Translations under genes and position numbers: made by a program
In this document: positions 53,834-62,163 of the stretch, one piece after another
How positions within the stretch are numbered: the stretch's first letter is position 1
Layout of the letters: each line of letters starts with the position of its first letter
Assembly (NCBI GenBank): GCA_963730585.1
Contig: CAVSSL010000011.1
Coordinates: 558,001 to 622,000, forward strand
DNA: 64,000 nucleotides
Direction of reading: 5' to 3'
DNA from: Pedococcus_A sp963730585
Lineage (GTDB): Bacteria > Actinomycetota > Actinomycetes > Actinomycetales > Dermatophilaceae
The notes under the pieces: model-generated
Told to the model about the DNA's origin: nothing
The model's input: the letters and a program-made list of their open reading frames with translations, nothing else
Database searches by the model: none

Positions 53834-55444
53834 GTGACCACCCTCTACCGCGGCGGATTCGTCTACAGCCCGGTCGACCCCTTCGCGAACGCGATGGTGG
53901 TCGACGGCAGCACCATCGCGTGGATCGGCGGCGACGACGCCGCGCGCGTCCACGAGGACTCGGTCGACGAGGTGGTCGAGCTCGACGGGGCCCTCGTCAC
54001 CCCGGCGTTCGTCGATGCCCACGCCCACCTGTCGCAGACCGGCGCCGCCCTGCGCGGCGTCGACGTGGCAGGCGCTCCCTCGCTCGCAGTGGCGCTCTCG
54101 AGGGTGGCCGACGGTGCCCGGGCCCACCAGGGACGCCCCGTCTACGCCCCGAACTGGGACGAGCGGCACTGGCCCGAGGGGCGGCCCGCCACCGCCGCCG
54201 AGCTCGACCGCGCCGCCTACGGCGGCGTCGTCTACATGCCCCGGGTCGACGGCCACTCGGCGGTCATCTCCTCGGCGCTCGCCGCCGCGAGCGGGGCACA
54301 GGACCAGCCCGGCTGGCAGGGCGACGGCCTGGTCTCCCGCGAGGCGCACCACGTCGCCCGCGAAGCCTTCAACGCCGCCATCAGCCCAGCCCAGCGGCGC
54401 GCCGACATCGACCTGGCACTGCAGGCGGCAGCCGCCGCGGGCATCGGCCTCGTGCACGAGAACGGCGGACGCATCCTGTCGTCGGCAGACGACTTCGCCG
54501 ACGTGCTGGCCGCGGGGGAGAGCGGCCGCGGACCGCAGACCCTCGGCTACTGGGCCCAGCTGGTCTCCACCGAGCAGGAGGCCCGCGAAGCCGCGGCCCT
54601 GGTCGGCGCGCGCGGCCTCGCCGGTGACCTCAACGTCGACGGCTCGATCGGCTCGCGCACCGCGTGCCTGCGCGAGCCCTACGCCGACGCCCACGACCAC
54701 CGCGGCAACGGCTACCTCACTGTTGAGCAGGTCCGTGACCACATCGCTGCCTGCTCCCTGGCCGGGCTCCAAGGGGGTTTCCACGTCATCGGCGACGCCG
54801 GTGTCGACACCGTCATCGAGGGCTTCGAGGCAGCCGCCGAGCTTGTCGGGGCCGACGTCGTGCGCCGGGCCCGGCACAGGCTCGAGCACCTCGAGATGAT
54901 CGACGCCGACGGCATCGCCCGGCTGGTCTCGCTCGGCGTGACGGCAAGCGTGCAACCCGCCTTCGACGCCCACTGGGGTGGCGGGGAAGGCATGTATGCC
55001 GCACGGCTGGGTGCAGGGCGTGCCGTCGCCATGAACCCGTTCGCCTCCATGCTGGCCGCCGGAATGACGCTGGCCCTGGGGTCGGACTCCCCGGTGACGC
55101 CGTTCGCCCCGTGGGAGGCTGTGCGCGCCGCCGTGTTCCACCACACCCCCGAGCAGCGCGTCTCTGCGCGCTCGGCGTTCCTGGCCCACACCCGGGGTGG
55201 CTGGCGGGCCGCGGGATTCGACGATCGCGGCTACCTCGACCTCGGGCTGCCGGCCACCTTCGCCGTCTGGCAGGTGGGCGACCTCGTCGTGCAGGCGCCG
55301 GACGACCGCATCCAGACCTGGAGCACCGACCCGCGCTCCGGCACCCCCGGCCTGCCGGACCTCAGCCCGGGCGCCGCCCTTCCGGTCACCTTGCGGACGG
55401 TGGTGCGCGGCCGCACAGTCCACGACGCAGGAGTGCTCACCTGA
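53834..55444 (+). CDS. Amidohydrolase family 3 (YtcJ-type) protein
   Basis: A 536-residue metal-dependent hydrolase. The N-terminal beta-sandwich leads to the first metal pair in FVDAHAHLSQTG. Further ligands occur in GLVHENGGRI, GGFHVIGDAGVDT and ARHRLEHLEMID, and the acid in LGSDSPVTPF. The substrate is unknown; YtcJ-like enzymes cleave amides or formamides. It lies between the lysine genes kdd/kamA and kamD/kamE and has its own promoter, so a role in handling N-acylated lysine or a cyclic by-product is possible but unproven. Confidence 0.82.
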   Translation: MTTLYRGGFVYSPVDPFANAMVVDGSTIAWIGGDDAARVHEDSVDEVVELDGALVTPAFVDAHAHLSQTGAALRGVDVAGAPSLAVALSRVADGARAHQGRPVYAPNWDERHWPEGRPATAAELDRAAYGGVVYMPRVDGHSAVISSALAAASGAQDQPGWQGDGLVSREAHHVAREAFNAAISPAQRRADIDLALQAAAAAGIGLVHENGGRILSSADDFADVLAAGESGRGPQTLGYWAQLVSTEQEAREAAALVGARGLAGDLNVDGSIGSRTACLREPYADAHDHRGNGYLTVEQVRDHIAACSLAGLQGGFHVIGDAGVDTVIEGFEAAAELVGADVVRRARHRLEHLEMIDADGIARLVSLGVTASVQPAFDAHWGGGEGMYAARLGAGRAVAMNPFASMLAAGMTLALGSDSPVTPFAPWEAVRAAVFHHTPEQRVSARSAFLAHTRGGWRAAGFDDRGYLDLGLPATFAVWQVGDLVVQAPDDRIQTWSTDPRSGTPGLPDLSPGAALPVTLRTVVRGRTVHDAGVLT

Positions 55445-55497
55445 GAGATCTTCCGGTGACGCGCCCCCACCGCCGCAAGATCGCCGCCAGGCGCTGC

Positions 55498-55503
55498 TAG
55501 TCT
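55498..55503 (+). promoter_or_regulatory. Leaderless -10 element of the kamD-kamE-kal operon
   Basis: TAGTCT, 6-base spacer, GTG 55510. Confidence 0.5.
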
Positions 55504-55509
55504 CAGAAA

Positions 55510-57108
55510 GTGTCTCCCCGCATGAAGCCCGTGCTCGAGCTCGACCCGTCCGTCGTCCGGCAGGCTCGCTCCCTCGCCCGCAAGGCCGGCCGTCCCGTCG
55601 TGAAGCTGGCCCAGAGCCACACCACCGTCTCGGTCGAGCGCGCGACGCTGCGCCTCGCCGGGCTGACCGGCGCCGACCACGAGCGGGTGCCGTGGGTCAA
55701 CCACCTCGTCGACCAGGTCCGCGAGCAGGTCGGCCTCGAGCACGGCGTCACCACACCCGTGTTTGACGCCCTGCGCCGGGGCGAGGCCGAGGACCTGCTG
55801 ACGCTGGCCCAGAAGGCGGCCAGCGGCTCGATCACCTTCCGGCTCCCGGAGGGCAGGGGGGCCACCCGCGCACAGACGGCCGCCCGCCGCGAGGTGAGCC
55901 GCGGCATACGCACCATCGACAAGCAGCGGGCCACCCGCGAGCGTCTCGTGAAGCGCCACGGCGATCCGGAGCAGCGCCCGTGGATCTACCTCATCGTGGC
56001 CACCGGCGACATCCACGAGGACATCCCGCAGGCCCAGGCCGCCGCCCGCGAGGGCGCCGACGTCATCGCGGTGATCCGCTCCACCGGGCAGTCGCTGCTC
56101 GACTACGTGCCCGAGGGCGCCACCCGTGAGGGGTATGCCGGCACGTACGCCACCCAGGAGAACTTCCGTCTCATGCGGGCGGCCCTCGACGAGACGTCCA
56201 AGGAGCTCGGCCGCTACATCCGGCTGACGAACTACGCGTCGGGGCTGTGCATGCCCGAGATCGCCACGCTGGCCGGTCTCGAGCGGCTCGACATGATGCT
56301 CAACGACTCGATGTACGGGATCCTCTTCCGCGACATCAACCCCATCCGCACCTTCGTCGACCAGCGGTTCAGCCGTCAGATCCACGCCCGCGCCGGGATC
56401 ATCATCAACACCGGCGAGGACAACTACCTCACCACCGCCGACGCCGTCGAGGCCGCCCACACCGTGACGGTCAGCCAGCTCCTGAATGAGTACTTCGCCA
56501 AGGAAGCCGGCCTGGAGGACTGGCAGCTCGGCCTCGGGCACGCGTTCGAGATCAACCCCGACCTGCCCGACAGCTTCCGGATGGAGCTCGCGCACGCGCT
56601 GCTGGCCCGGCAGCTGTTCCCGGACGCCCCGCTGAAGTGGATGCCGCCGACCAAGCACATGACCGGCGACATCTTCCGCGGCTACCTGCTCGACGGGTTC
56701 TTCAACCTCGTCGGGGCCATGACCGGCCAGGGCATCCTGCTGGTCGGCATGATGACCGAGGCCGTCGTGACGCCGTTCCTCTCCGACCGAGACCTCGCCC
56801 TGCAGAACGTCCGCTACGTCATGAACGCCGCCGGCGGGCTGACCGAGGACTTCCACCCGCCACGCGACGGGTTCATCCAGACCCGGGCGCGCCAGGTGCT
56901 CGGGGAGGCCGTCGACCTGCTCGACGCGATCGTCCACGACAGCGACGCGGCCGGTGACCCGCCCCTGCTCGCCGCCATCGCCGACGGCACCTTCGGCCTG
57001 ATGAAGCGCCCGGCCAACGCCGGCAAGGGCCTCGACGGTGTCGTCAAGCGCGCCCGTGACTACGACAACCCGGCGATCACCCTGCTCGAGACGGGGGAGA
57101 CCCGATGA
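55510..57108 (+). CDS. kamD: Lysine 5,6-aminomutase alpha subunit
   Basis: A 532-residue large subunit of the B12- and PLP-dependent D-lysine/beta-lysine 5,6-aminomutase, which forms 3,5-diaminohexanoate from beta-lysine. The TIM-barrel carries ATREGYAGTYATQENFRLMRAALDE, IRLTNYASGLCMPEIA, LNDSMYGILFRDINPIRTFVDQRFSRQI and GIIINTGEDNYLTTADAVE, all characteristic. Its stop overlaps the kamE ATG by four bases, so subunits are made in step. It is rare outside anaerobic lysine fermenters, though some aerobic actinobacteria carry it. Confidence 0.92.
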   Translation: MSPRMKPVLELDPSVVRQARSLARKAGRPVVKLAQSHTTVSVERATLRLAGLTGADHERVPWVNHLVDQVREQVGLEHGVTTPVFDALRRGEAEDLLTLAQKAASGSITFRLPEGRGATRAQTAARREVSRGIRTIDKQRATRERLVKRHGDPEQRPWIYLIVATGDIHEDIPQAQAAAREGADVIAVIRSTGQSLLDYVPEGATREGYAGTYATQENFRLMRAALDETSKELGRYIRLTNYASGLCMPEIATLAGLERLDMMLNDSMYGILFRDINPIRTFVDQRFSRQIHARAGIIINTGEDNYLTTADAVEAAHTVTVSQLLNEYFAKEAGLEDWQLGLGHAFEINPDLPDSFRMELAHALLARQLFPDAPLKWMPPTKHMTGDIFRGYLLDGFFNLVGAMTGQGILLVGMMTEAVVTPFLSDRDLALQNVRYVMNAAGGLTEDFHPPRDGFIQTRARQVLGEAVDLLDAIVHDSDAAGDPPLLAAIADGTFGLMKRPANAGKGLDGVVKRARDYDNPAITLLETGETR

Positions 57109-57881
57109 CCGCCCTGGAGTCGAAGGCCCTTCCGGACATCGTGCGGTCGTACGGCGACACGACGGGCGACGGCATGGTGCAGGTGTCCTTCACCCTGCCG
57201 GTCCCGCACGACAAGCGTGCCGAGGGAGCCGCCCTCCAGCTCGCGGCGAAGATGGGCCTCGACCCCGCTCTGCTGGTGCACGCCAAGGCGATGGGGCCCG
57301 ACTTCACCTTCTTCGTCGTCTACGGCCGCGTGAACCACCTCGTCGACCTGCGGCAGGTGGAGGTCGTCGAGCGCGAGTTCCCGCTGCTCAGCCCGAAGGA
57401 GGTCAACCGGGCGATCAAGACGAGCCTGCACCGCAAGCTCGTCGTCGTCGGCGCCTGCATCGGCACCGACGCCCACACGGTGGGTATCGACGCGATCCTC
57501 AACATCAAGGGCTTCGCGGGGGAGAAGGGCCTGGAGTACTACAGCGAGATCAAGGTCGTGAACCTCGGCGCCCAGGTGCTGGTGCCCGACCTCGTCGCCC
57601 GGGCCAGGGCCGAGAAGGCCGACGCCGTGATGGTCAGCCAGGTGGTGACCCAGAAGGACGCCCACATCCACAACACCACGACGATGTCTGCGGCGTTCCG
57701 CGAGGCCTACCCGGCCGGGAAGGTCCCGCTGCTCGTCGTGGGCGGTCCCCGCTTCGAGGAGGGCTCCGCGGAGCGGCTGGGCGTCGACCGGATCTTCGGG
57801 CGCGGCACCACCCCCGGCGAGGTCGCCAGCTACCTCGTCCACGCGCTGACCGTCCCGACTGCCAAGGAGACCAGCCGATGA
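57105..57881 (+). CDS. kamE: Lysine 5,6-aminomutase beta subunit
   Basis: A 258-residue small subunit. The N-terminal dimerisation domain (about 1-100, VSFTLPVPHDKRAEGAALQLA) precedes a cobalamin-binding Rossmann domain with GTDAHTVGID, in which His124 would be the lower cobalt ligand. Lys135 in NIKGFAG stands eleven residues after it, the same spacing as I recall for the PLP-binding lysine of the clostridial enzyme. It overlaps kamD and kal by four bases on each side. Confidence 0.92.
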   Translation: MTALESKALPDIVRSYGDTTGDGMVQVSFTLPVPHDKRAEGAALQLAAKMGLDPALLVHAKAMGPDFTFFVVYGRVNHLVDLRQVEVVEREFPLLSPKEVNRAIKTSLHRKLVVVGACIGTDAHTVGIDAILNIKGFAGEKGLEYYSEIKVVNLGAQVLVPDLVARARAEKADAVMVSQVVTQKDAHIHNTTTMSAAFREAYPAGKVPLLVVGGPRFEEGSAERLGVDRIFGRGTTPGEVASYLVHALTVPTAKETSR

Positions 57882-58282
57882 CCCGCTCGAGCCAGCCCGA
57901 AGTCGGGCTCAGCGTCGTCCACCGCCGCTACGTGCCCTACAGCCACGCCCACTACGCGGGCAACCTCGTCGACGGCGCCTACTCGCTGGCCGCGTTCGGC
58001 GACGTGGCCACCGAGATGTGCATCCGCACTGACGGCGACGAGGGCCTGTTCGCGTCGTACTCGGACGTCCAGTTCAAGGCACCCGTCCGGGCCGGCGACG
58101 TCATCGAGGTCGAGGCGCGCCTGGTGCGGGTCGGCTCGCGCAGCCGCGAGATGGACTTCGAGGTCCGGGTGGTCGGCCGCGGGGCACCGGAACGCGGCGA
58201 GTCCGCCGCCGACGTCCTGGAGCCGCCCGTCGTCGCCACGACCGCCCGCGGCGTCGTCGTGGTGCCCCCGCGACAGGGCTGA
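57878..58282 (+). CDS. kal: Hotdog-fold protein, 3-aminobutyryl-CoA ammonia-lyase type
   Basis: A 134-residue single hotdog domain. VHRRYVPYSHAHYAGNLVDGAYSLAAFGDVATEMCIRTDGDEGLF carries the conserved His/Tyr and Asp/Glu positions of the 3-aminobutyryl-CoA deaminase, which releases ammonia to give crotonyl-CoA late in lysine fermentation. FKAPVRAGDVIEVEARLVRVGSRSREMDFEV forms the second strand set. Its ATG overlaps the kamE stop (ATGA), tying it to the aminomutase. A terminator-like hairpin follows at 58330. Confidence 0.87.
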   Translation: MTRSSQPEVGLSVVHRRYVPYSHAHYAGNLVDGAYSLAAFGDVATEMCIRTDGDEGLFASYSDVQFKAPVRAGDVIEVEARLVRVGSRSREMDFEVRVVGRGAPERGESAADVLEPPVVATTARGVVVVPPRQG

Positions 58283-58329
58283 GCACCGCCCGTCGTCGCG
58301 TCCATCCCCCGAACGGAGGAGTGGTCATC

Positions 58330-58351
58330 GGCGTGTCGTGCAGGACACGCC
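58330..58351. terminator. Hairpin after the kam operon
   Basis: GGCGTGTC, loop GTGCAG, GACACGCC: perfect 8-bp stem 48 bases past the kal stop, followed directly by the palindrome CGAGGGCCCTCG. Confidence 0.55.
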
Positions 58352-58439
58352 GAGGGCCCTCGAAAATCGCTGGGCGGCAGGACGATTCGCTCGTCACGCT
58401 GACCTGCGACAACGCGTGAAGCCGCAGGTGAACGGGGGG

Positions 58440-58467
58440 TTGACAGCCGAAGACGCGACGGTATGTT
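58440..58467 (+). promoter_or_regulatory. Canonical sigma-70 type promoter in a non-coding gap
   Basis: TTGACA (58440-58445), 16-base spacer, TATGTT (58462-58467). No gene start lies within 240 bases downstream, so it probably drives a non-coding transcript or a long leader for lnt. Confidence 0.55.
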
Positions 58468-58473
58468 GGCTCG

Positions 58474-58710
58474 CGGTCGTCCACCGTGCACCACGGTGCG
58501 GGACGACAGAGGCAGGGGAAGATCGACGGCATTCGGTGGCTAGCGCGCGCAGCCACCGCTGAGCCAGCCGTCTGGCACCGACCCGGCCGCTGTCGGGCCC
58601 GGGCAGTGGTGGTGGACACCCGCACGGCCCGCGCGCTCAGTAGACAACAGCCCGCCGTCGGTACCCGATCGACGCCTGGCTGGTCCCAACGGCAGCGCGG
58701 GCCGTGCTGT
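58474..58710 (+). ncRNA. Candidate structured non-coding RNA
   Basis: About 235 bases downstream of the promoter, with no good open frame. Several helices are visible. CACCGTG/CACGGTG sits within GTCGTC/GACGAC (58476-58507). GTGGCT/AGCCAC lies around a GCGCGC loop (58536-58556). A perfect 13-bp long-range helix, GCACGGCCCGCGC (58622-58634) with GCGCGGGCCGTGC (58695-58707), encloses a CGTCG/CGACG hairpin. It does not resemble tmRNA, RNase P RNA or SRP RNA as I know them. It could equally be an lnt leader element. Confidence 0.4.
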
Positions 58711-58714
58711 GTCC

Positions 58715-58720
58715 TACCGT
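58715..58720 (+). promoter_or_regulatory. Leaderless -10 element of lnt
   Basis: TACCGT, 6-base spacer, GTG 58727. This favours GTG 58727 over GTG 58709. Confidence 0.45.
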
Positions 58721-58726
58721 GGTGAC

Positions 58727-60388
58727 GTGCCCACCGACCGCGTCGCCCGCCGCCCGTCGCTGCGAGCCGGGCACCGGCTCGCCCTCGCGGTCGCCTCCGG
58801 TCTGGTGCTGACCCTGGCGTTCCCCACCTACGACCTGTTCTGGCTCGCACCTGTGGGCGTCGCCCTTCTCTCGGCTGCGGTCCTGGGCGCTTCGTGGCGG
58901 CTGGCCCTCGGCCTCGGCCTTGCCGCCGGCCTCGCCTTCTTCCTCCCGACCCTCTCGTGGTCCGGCATCTACGTGGGCGCCCTCCCGTGGGTGGCCCTCT
59001 GCGTGCTCCAGGCGCTCTACATCGGCGCCATGACCGCGGTGACCGCCGCGGTGCAGCGTCCGTTGCTCGGCACCCGCCTCCAGCCGCTCGTGTATGCCGC
59101 CGTGCCCGTCTTCTGGGTGCTCCAGGAGACCGCGCGTTCCCACACGCCCTTCGGCGGCTTCCCGTGGGCACGGCTGGCGTTCAGCCAGGCCGACAGCCCG
59201 CTGGTGCACCTGGCAGCGTTCACCGGGGCACCCGGCGTCACGGCCGCGGTGGCGGCCCTCGGCGCGCTGTTGCACGCCGTCGCCGTGGTCGGGGCGCGCC
59301 AGCTGCGGCGACGCACCCGTCGTGCGGCTCCGTCCGGCGCGGCCACGACCCCACGGGTGCACCCGGCATACGGCCTCTCCGCCGCCCTGGTGGGTGTCAC
59401 CGCCCTCGGCGTCGTCAGTGCCGCGGCCACGACGCCGCCGACGGACGGCCGCTCCGTGCCGGTGATGTTCGTGCAGGGCAACGTGCCCCGGCCGGGCCTT
59501 GACTTCAACGCCGAGCGCCGGCAGGTGCTTGACAACCACGTGCAGGAGACCCTGCGAGGGCTGGCGGCGGGGGAGCAGCCGCCGAGCCTGGTCGTGTGGC
59601 CCGAGAACGCCTCCGACATCGACCCGCTGCGCAACCCCGACGCCGACGCCGCCATCCGCTCGGCCGTCGAGGCCGCTGGAGCACCCGTGCTGGTCGGCGC
59701 GGTGCTGCGTGAGCCGTCGCCCATGATCTCCAACGCCAGCCTCTTCTACCGGCCCGGCGGCGGACAGCCCGAGCGGTACGTCAAGCAGCACCCGGTGCCC
59801 TTCGCCGAGTACATCCCGTACCGCTCGTTCTTCCGGCACTTCAGCGACAAGGTCGACCTGGTGACCGCCGACTTCACCCACGGCGACGACCCCGGCGCGT
59901 TCGAGGTGCCGCTGCGCTCGGGCGGGTCCTACTGGGCGGTCCCCACGATCTGCTTCGAGGTCGCCTACGACGACCTGATGCGCGAGGCCACGCTCCAGCC
60001 GGGCCGGGAGGACAGCCTGCTCGTGGTGCAGACCAACAACGCGACCTTCGGCTACACCGCCGAGTCCGAGCAGCAGTTCGCCATCTCCCGGTTGCGGGCG
60101 GTCGAGCACGGCCGGTCTGTCGTCCACGTCTCCACGGTGGGGGTGAGCGCCTTCATCCACCCCGACGGCTCCTACGAGGACAAGACGCGGCTGTTCACGC
60201 CGGCCGCCGCCCACGCCCAGCCCGTCATCCGGTCGGCGGTGACCGTCTCCGACCGCATCGGCGACCTGCCGGAGTACACCGCAGCCGGGCTCGCCCTGCT
60301 GCTGGTCGCCGCCTCACGGTTCCAGCGGGGGAGGGCCGCTAGGGTTCAGGCCGAACATCGAGAGGAAGAGGACGTTGTCGTTGTCTGA
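58727..60388 (+). CDS. lnt: Apolipoprotein N-acyltransferase
   Basis: A 553-residue membrane enzyme that N-acylates diacylglyceryl-lipoproteins. About six to eight membrane helices fill the first 240 residues. The nitrilase-type domain follows, with the catalytic triad recognisable as Glu in VVWPENASD, Lys in ERYVKQHPVPF and Cys in PTICFEVAYDD. A final helix lies near 520. It overlaps ppm1 by 14 bases. The lnt-ppm1 pairing is typical of actinobacteria, where the two proteins interact or are fused. Confidence 0.93.
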   Translation: MPTDRVARRPSLRAGHRLALAVASGLVLTLAFPTYDLFWLAPVGVALLSAAVLGASWRLALGLGLAAGLAFFLPTLSWSGIYVGALPWVALCVLQALYIGAMTAVTAAVQRPLLGTRLQPLVYAAVPVFWVLQETARSHTPFGGFPWARLAFSQADSPLVHLAAFTGAPGVTAAVAALGALLHAVAVVGARQLRRRTRRAAPSGAATTPRVHPAYGLSAALVGVTALGVVSAAATTPPTDGRSVPVMFVQGNVPRPGLDFNAERRQVLDNHVQETLRGLAAGEQPPSLVVWPENASDIDPLRNPDADAAIRSAVEAAGAPVLVGAVLREPSPMISNASLFYRPGGGQPERYVKQHPVPFAEYIPYRSFFRHFSDKVDLVTADFTHGDDPGAFEVPLRSGGSYWAVPTICFEVAYDDLMREATLQPGREDSLLVVQTNNATFGYTAESEQQFAISRLRAVEHGRSVVHVSTVGVSAFIHPDGSYEDKTRLFTPAAAHAQPVIRSAVTVSDRIGDLPEYTAAGLALLLVAASRFQRGRAARVQAEHREEEDVVVV

Positions 60389-61178
60389 GCACGCCGCCAC
60401 CGCCACCCGGAACCGGGGCCCGGTGGCCCGGGTCCTCGTCTGCATCCCCACGTACAACGAGCGCGACAACCTGCCGACGGTCGTGCGGCGGGTCCGTGAC
60501 GCGGTGCCCGAGGCCGACGTCCTCGTCCTCGACGACAACTCCCCGGACGGCACCGGCGAGGTCGCCGACGCGCTCGCCTCCGGCGACCCGCGCGTGCGGG
60601 TGCTGCACCGGGCCGGCAAGGAGGGCCTCGGTGCCGCCTACCTCGCTGGCTTCGCCTGGGGGCTCGACCGCGACTACGACGCCATCGTCGAGATCGACGC
60701 CGACGGCTCGCACCAGCCCGAGCAGCTGCCGGAGCTGCTGGCAGCCCTCGCCGACGCCGACCTCGTCATCGGGTCGCGCTGGGTCGCCGGCGGGTCGGTG
60801 CGCAATTGGCCGCTGCACCGCAAGGCTCTGAGCGTCGGGGGCAACCTCTACACCCGGGTGCTGCTCGGCATGGGCGTCAACGACGCCACCGCGGGCTACC
60901 GCGCCTACCGCACCAGCACCCTGCGCGAGATCGGACTGGCCGACGTCGCCTCGCAGGGCTACTGCTTCCAGGTCGACTTGACCAACCGGGCCGTCCGTGC
61001 CGGCCTCGAGGTCGTGGAGGTGCCGATCACCTTCGTCGAGCGCGAGGTCGGCGACTCGAAGATGAGCAGGGACATCATGCGTGAGTCCCTGCAGCGCATC
61101 ACCGTGTGGGGCCTGGAGCACCGCGCCGGACAGCTGCGCTCGATGGTGCGCCGGGAGCCGAAGTGGCACCAGCTGTAG
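60375..61178 (+). CDS. ppm1: Polyprenol monophosphomannose synthase
   Basis: A 267-residue GT2 glycosyltransferase that moves mannose from GDP-mannose to polyprenyl phosphate, the donor for lipoglycan and glycoprotein mannosylation. VCIPTYNERDNLPTVV, VLVLDDNSPDGTGEVAD and VEIDADGSHQPEQLPELL give the nucleotide-sugar and metal sites. YCFQVDLTNRAVRAGLEVVEVPITFVEREVGDSKMS is the acceptor region. The TTG start at 60375 is chosen because AGAGGAAGAGGA lies just before it. It overlaps the end of lnt. Confidence 0.92.
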   Translation: MSLSEHAATATRNRGPVARVLVCIPTYNERDNLPTVVRRVRDAVPEADVLVLDDNSPDGTGEVADALASGDPRVRVLHRAGKEGLGAAYLAGFAWGLDRDYDAIVEIDADGSHQPEQLPELLAALADADLVIGSRWVAGGSVRNWPLHRKALSVGGNLYTRVLLGMGVNDATAGYRAYRTSTLREIGLADVASQGYCFQVDLTNRAVRAGLEVVEVPITFVEREVGDSKMSRDIMRESLQRITVWGLEHRAGQLRSMVRREPKWHQL

Positions 61179-61663
61179 GACGCACCCCGTACGCCCGTCG
61201 GCGCCGGCCCCGCTGGCTGGCGGTGGTCTTCGTGCTGCTGCTCGTCGTCCCGATCGTGGAGATCGCGGTCATCGTGGCGGTGGGCAGGGTCATCGGCGGC
61301 TGGCAGACCCTGCTGCTGCTCGTGCTCGAGTCGCTGCTCGGCGCGTGGCTCGTGCGACGAGAGGGCGCGCGCGCGTGGTCGGCGCTCACGACCGCCCTGA
61401 ACACCGGCCGGATGCCCAGCAAGGAGCTGGCCGACGCCGCCCTGGTGCTCGTCGGCGGCACCCTGCTGCTCACGCCCGGCTTCGTCACCGACGTCGTCGG
61501 CTTCTTCTTCATCCTGCCGGTCACCCGCCCGCTGGCCCGTGTGGCGCTCGAGCAGGCGGTGGCCCGCAGGCTGCTCGGCGGGTTCTTCGGCGGCCCGCGC
61601 CGCGGGCCCGGTGGCCCCGACGGTCCGGGGGAGGGCGACGTCATCGAGGGCGAGGTCCTCTGA
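61163..61663 (+). CDS. FxsA family membrane protein
   Basis: A 166-residue protein with the FxsA pattern: a hydrophobic opening (WLAVVFVLLLVVPIVEIAVIVAVGRVIGGWQTLLLLVLESLLGAWLVRREG), SALTTALNTGRMPSKELADAALVLVGGTLLLTPGFVTDVVGFFFILP, and a Gly/Pro-rich tail. In E. coli FxsA overproduction counters phage T7 exclusion by F; its normal role is unknown. GTG 61163, with GGGAG upstream, overlaps ppm1 by 16 bases and gives a short basic N-terminus. A longer frame upstream seems less likely. Confidence 0.82.
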   Translation: MAPAVGRTPYARRRRPRWLAVVFVLLLVVPIVEIAVIVAVGRVIGGWQTLLLLVLESLLGAWLVRREGARAWSALTTALNTGRMPSKELADAALVLVGGTLLLTPGFVTDVVGFFFILPVTRPLARVALEQAVARRLLGGFFGGPRRGPGGPDGPGEGDVIEGEVL

Positions 61664-61679
61664 CCGCGCGCTGGACATG

Positions 61680-61715
61680 GACGAGGGCCCCATCCGGACG
61701 GACGGGGCCCTCGTC
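61680..61715. terminator. Bidirectional hairpin between fxsA and rbpA
   Basis: GACGAGGGCCCC and GGGGCCCTCGTC form a perfect 12-bp stem with a 12-base loop between convergent genes. Confidence 0.75.
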
Positions 61716-61735
61716 GACAAGCGGGTATGCCGTGC

Positions 61736-62098
61736 TCAGGCGGTGCGCTTCCCGTTGCCCTTCTCGCCGCGCGAGGCGCGCAGCAGGGCCAGGCGCTCCT
61801 CGAGCAGCTCCTCGAGCTCGGGGATCGAGCGACGCTCCAGCAGCATGTCCCAGTGGGTGCGCTGGTGCTTCACCTGCTTCGCCTCCGGCTCGGGACCGCC
61901 GCCGACGAGACGCGCCTCGGCGCCGCAGCGGCACTCCCAGGTGGGAGGGATCTCCGCCTCGACCGAGAACGGCAACTCGATCTTGTGCCCGTTGGGGCAC
62001 TCGTAGGTCGTGATCTGGCGTTCGCTGGGTACGACGTGCTCGTCCGTCTCCAGGCTCAGCGCGCCCAGACGGGTGCCTCGAAGTGATCGTTCTGCCAT
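61736..62098 (-). CDS. rbpA: RNA polymerase-binding protein RbpA
   Basis: A 120-residue transcription factor that binds RNA polymerase and group I/II sigma factors and stabilises the open complex. MAERSLRGTRLGALSLETDEHVVPSERQ is the N-terminal tail. CPNGHKIELPFSVEAEIPPTWECRCG holds the zinc-ligand Cys/His residues. HWDMLLERRSIPELEELLEERLALLR is the sigma-interaction domain. ATG 62098 has GGGAGA upstream; the longer frame is rejected. A SigR-type promoter lies about 70-90 bases upstream. Confidence 0.94.
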   Translation of the reverse strand: MAERSLRGTRLGALSLETDEHVVPSERQITTYECPNGHKIELPFSVEAEIPPTWECRCGAEARLVGGGPEPEAKQVKHQRTHWDMLLERRSIPELEELLEERLALLRASRGEKGNGKRTA

Positions 62099-62163
62099 GG
62101 GGGTTCTCCCAACGTGGTGGTTCCCGGGCGCGCGGACATCGTCGCGCGGGGTACACAGGTGCC

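Noticed and set aside
58338..58562. 74-residue open frame in the kal-lnt gap
   Set aside because: No ribosome binding site or leaderless hexamer at its start, composition unlike coding DNA here, and it runs through the promoter and hairpins.
58709..58726. GTG 58709 as the start of lnt
   Set aside because: TACCGT at 58715-58720 would then lie inside the gene. GTG 58727 is at the leaderless distance and gives a normal N-terminus.
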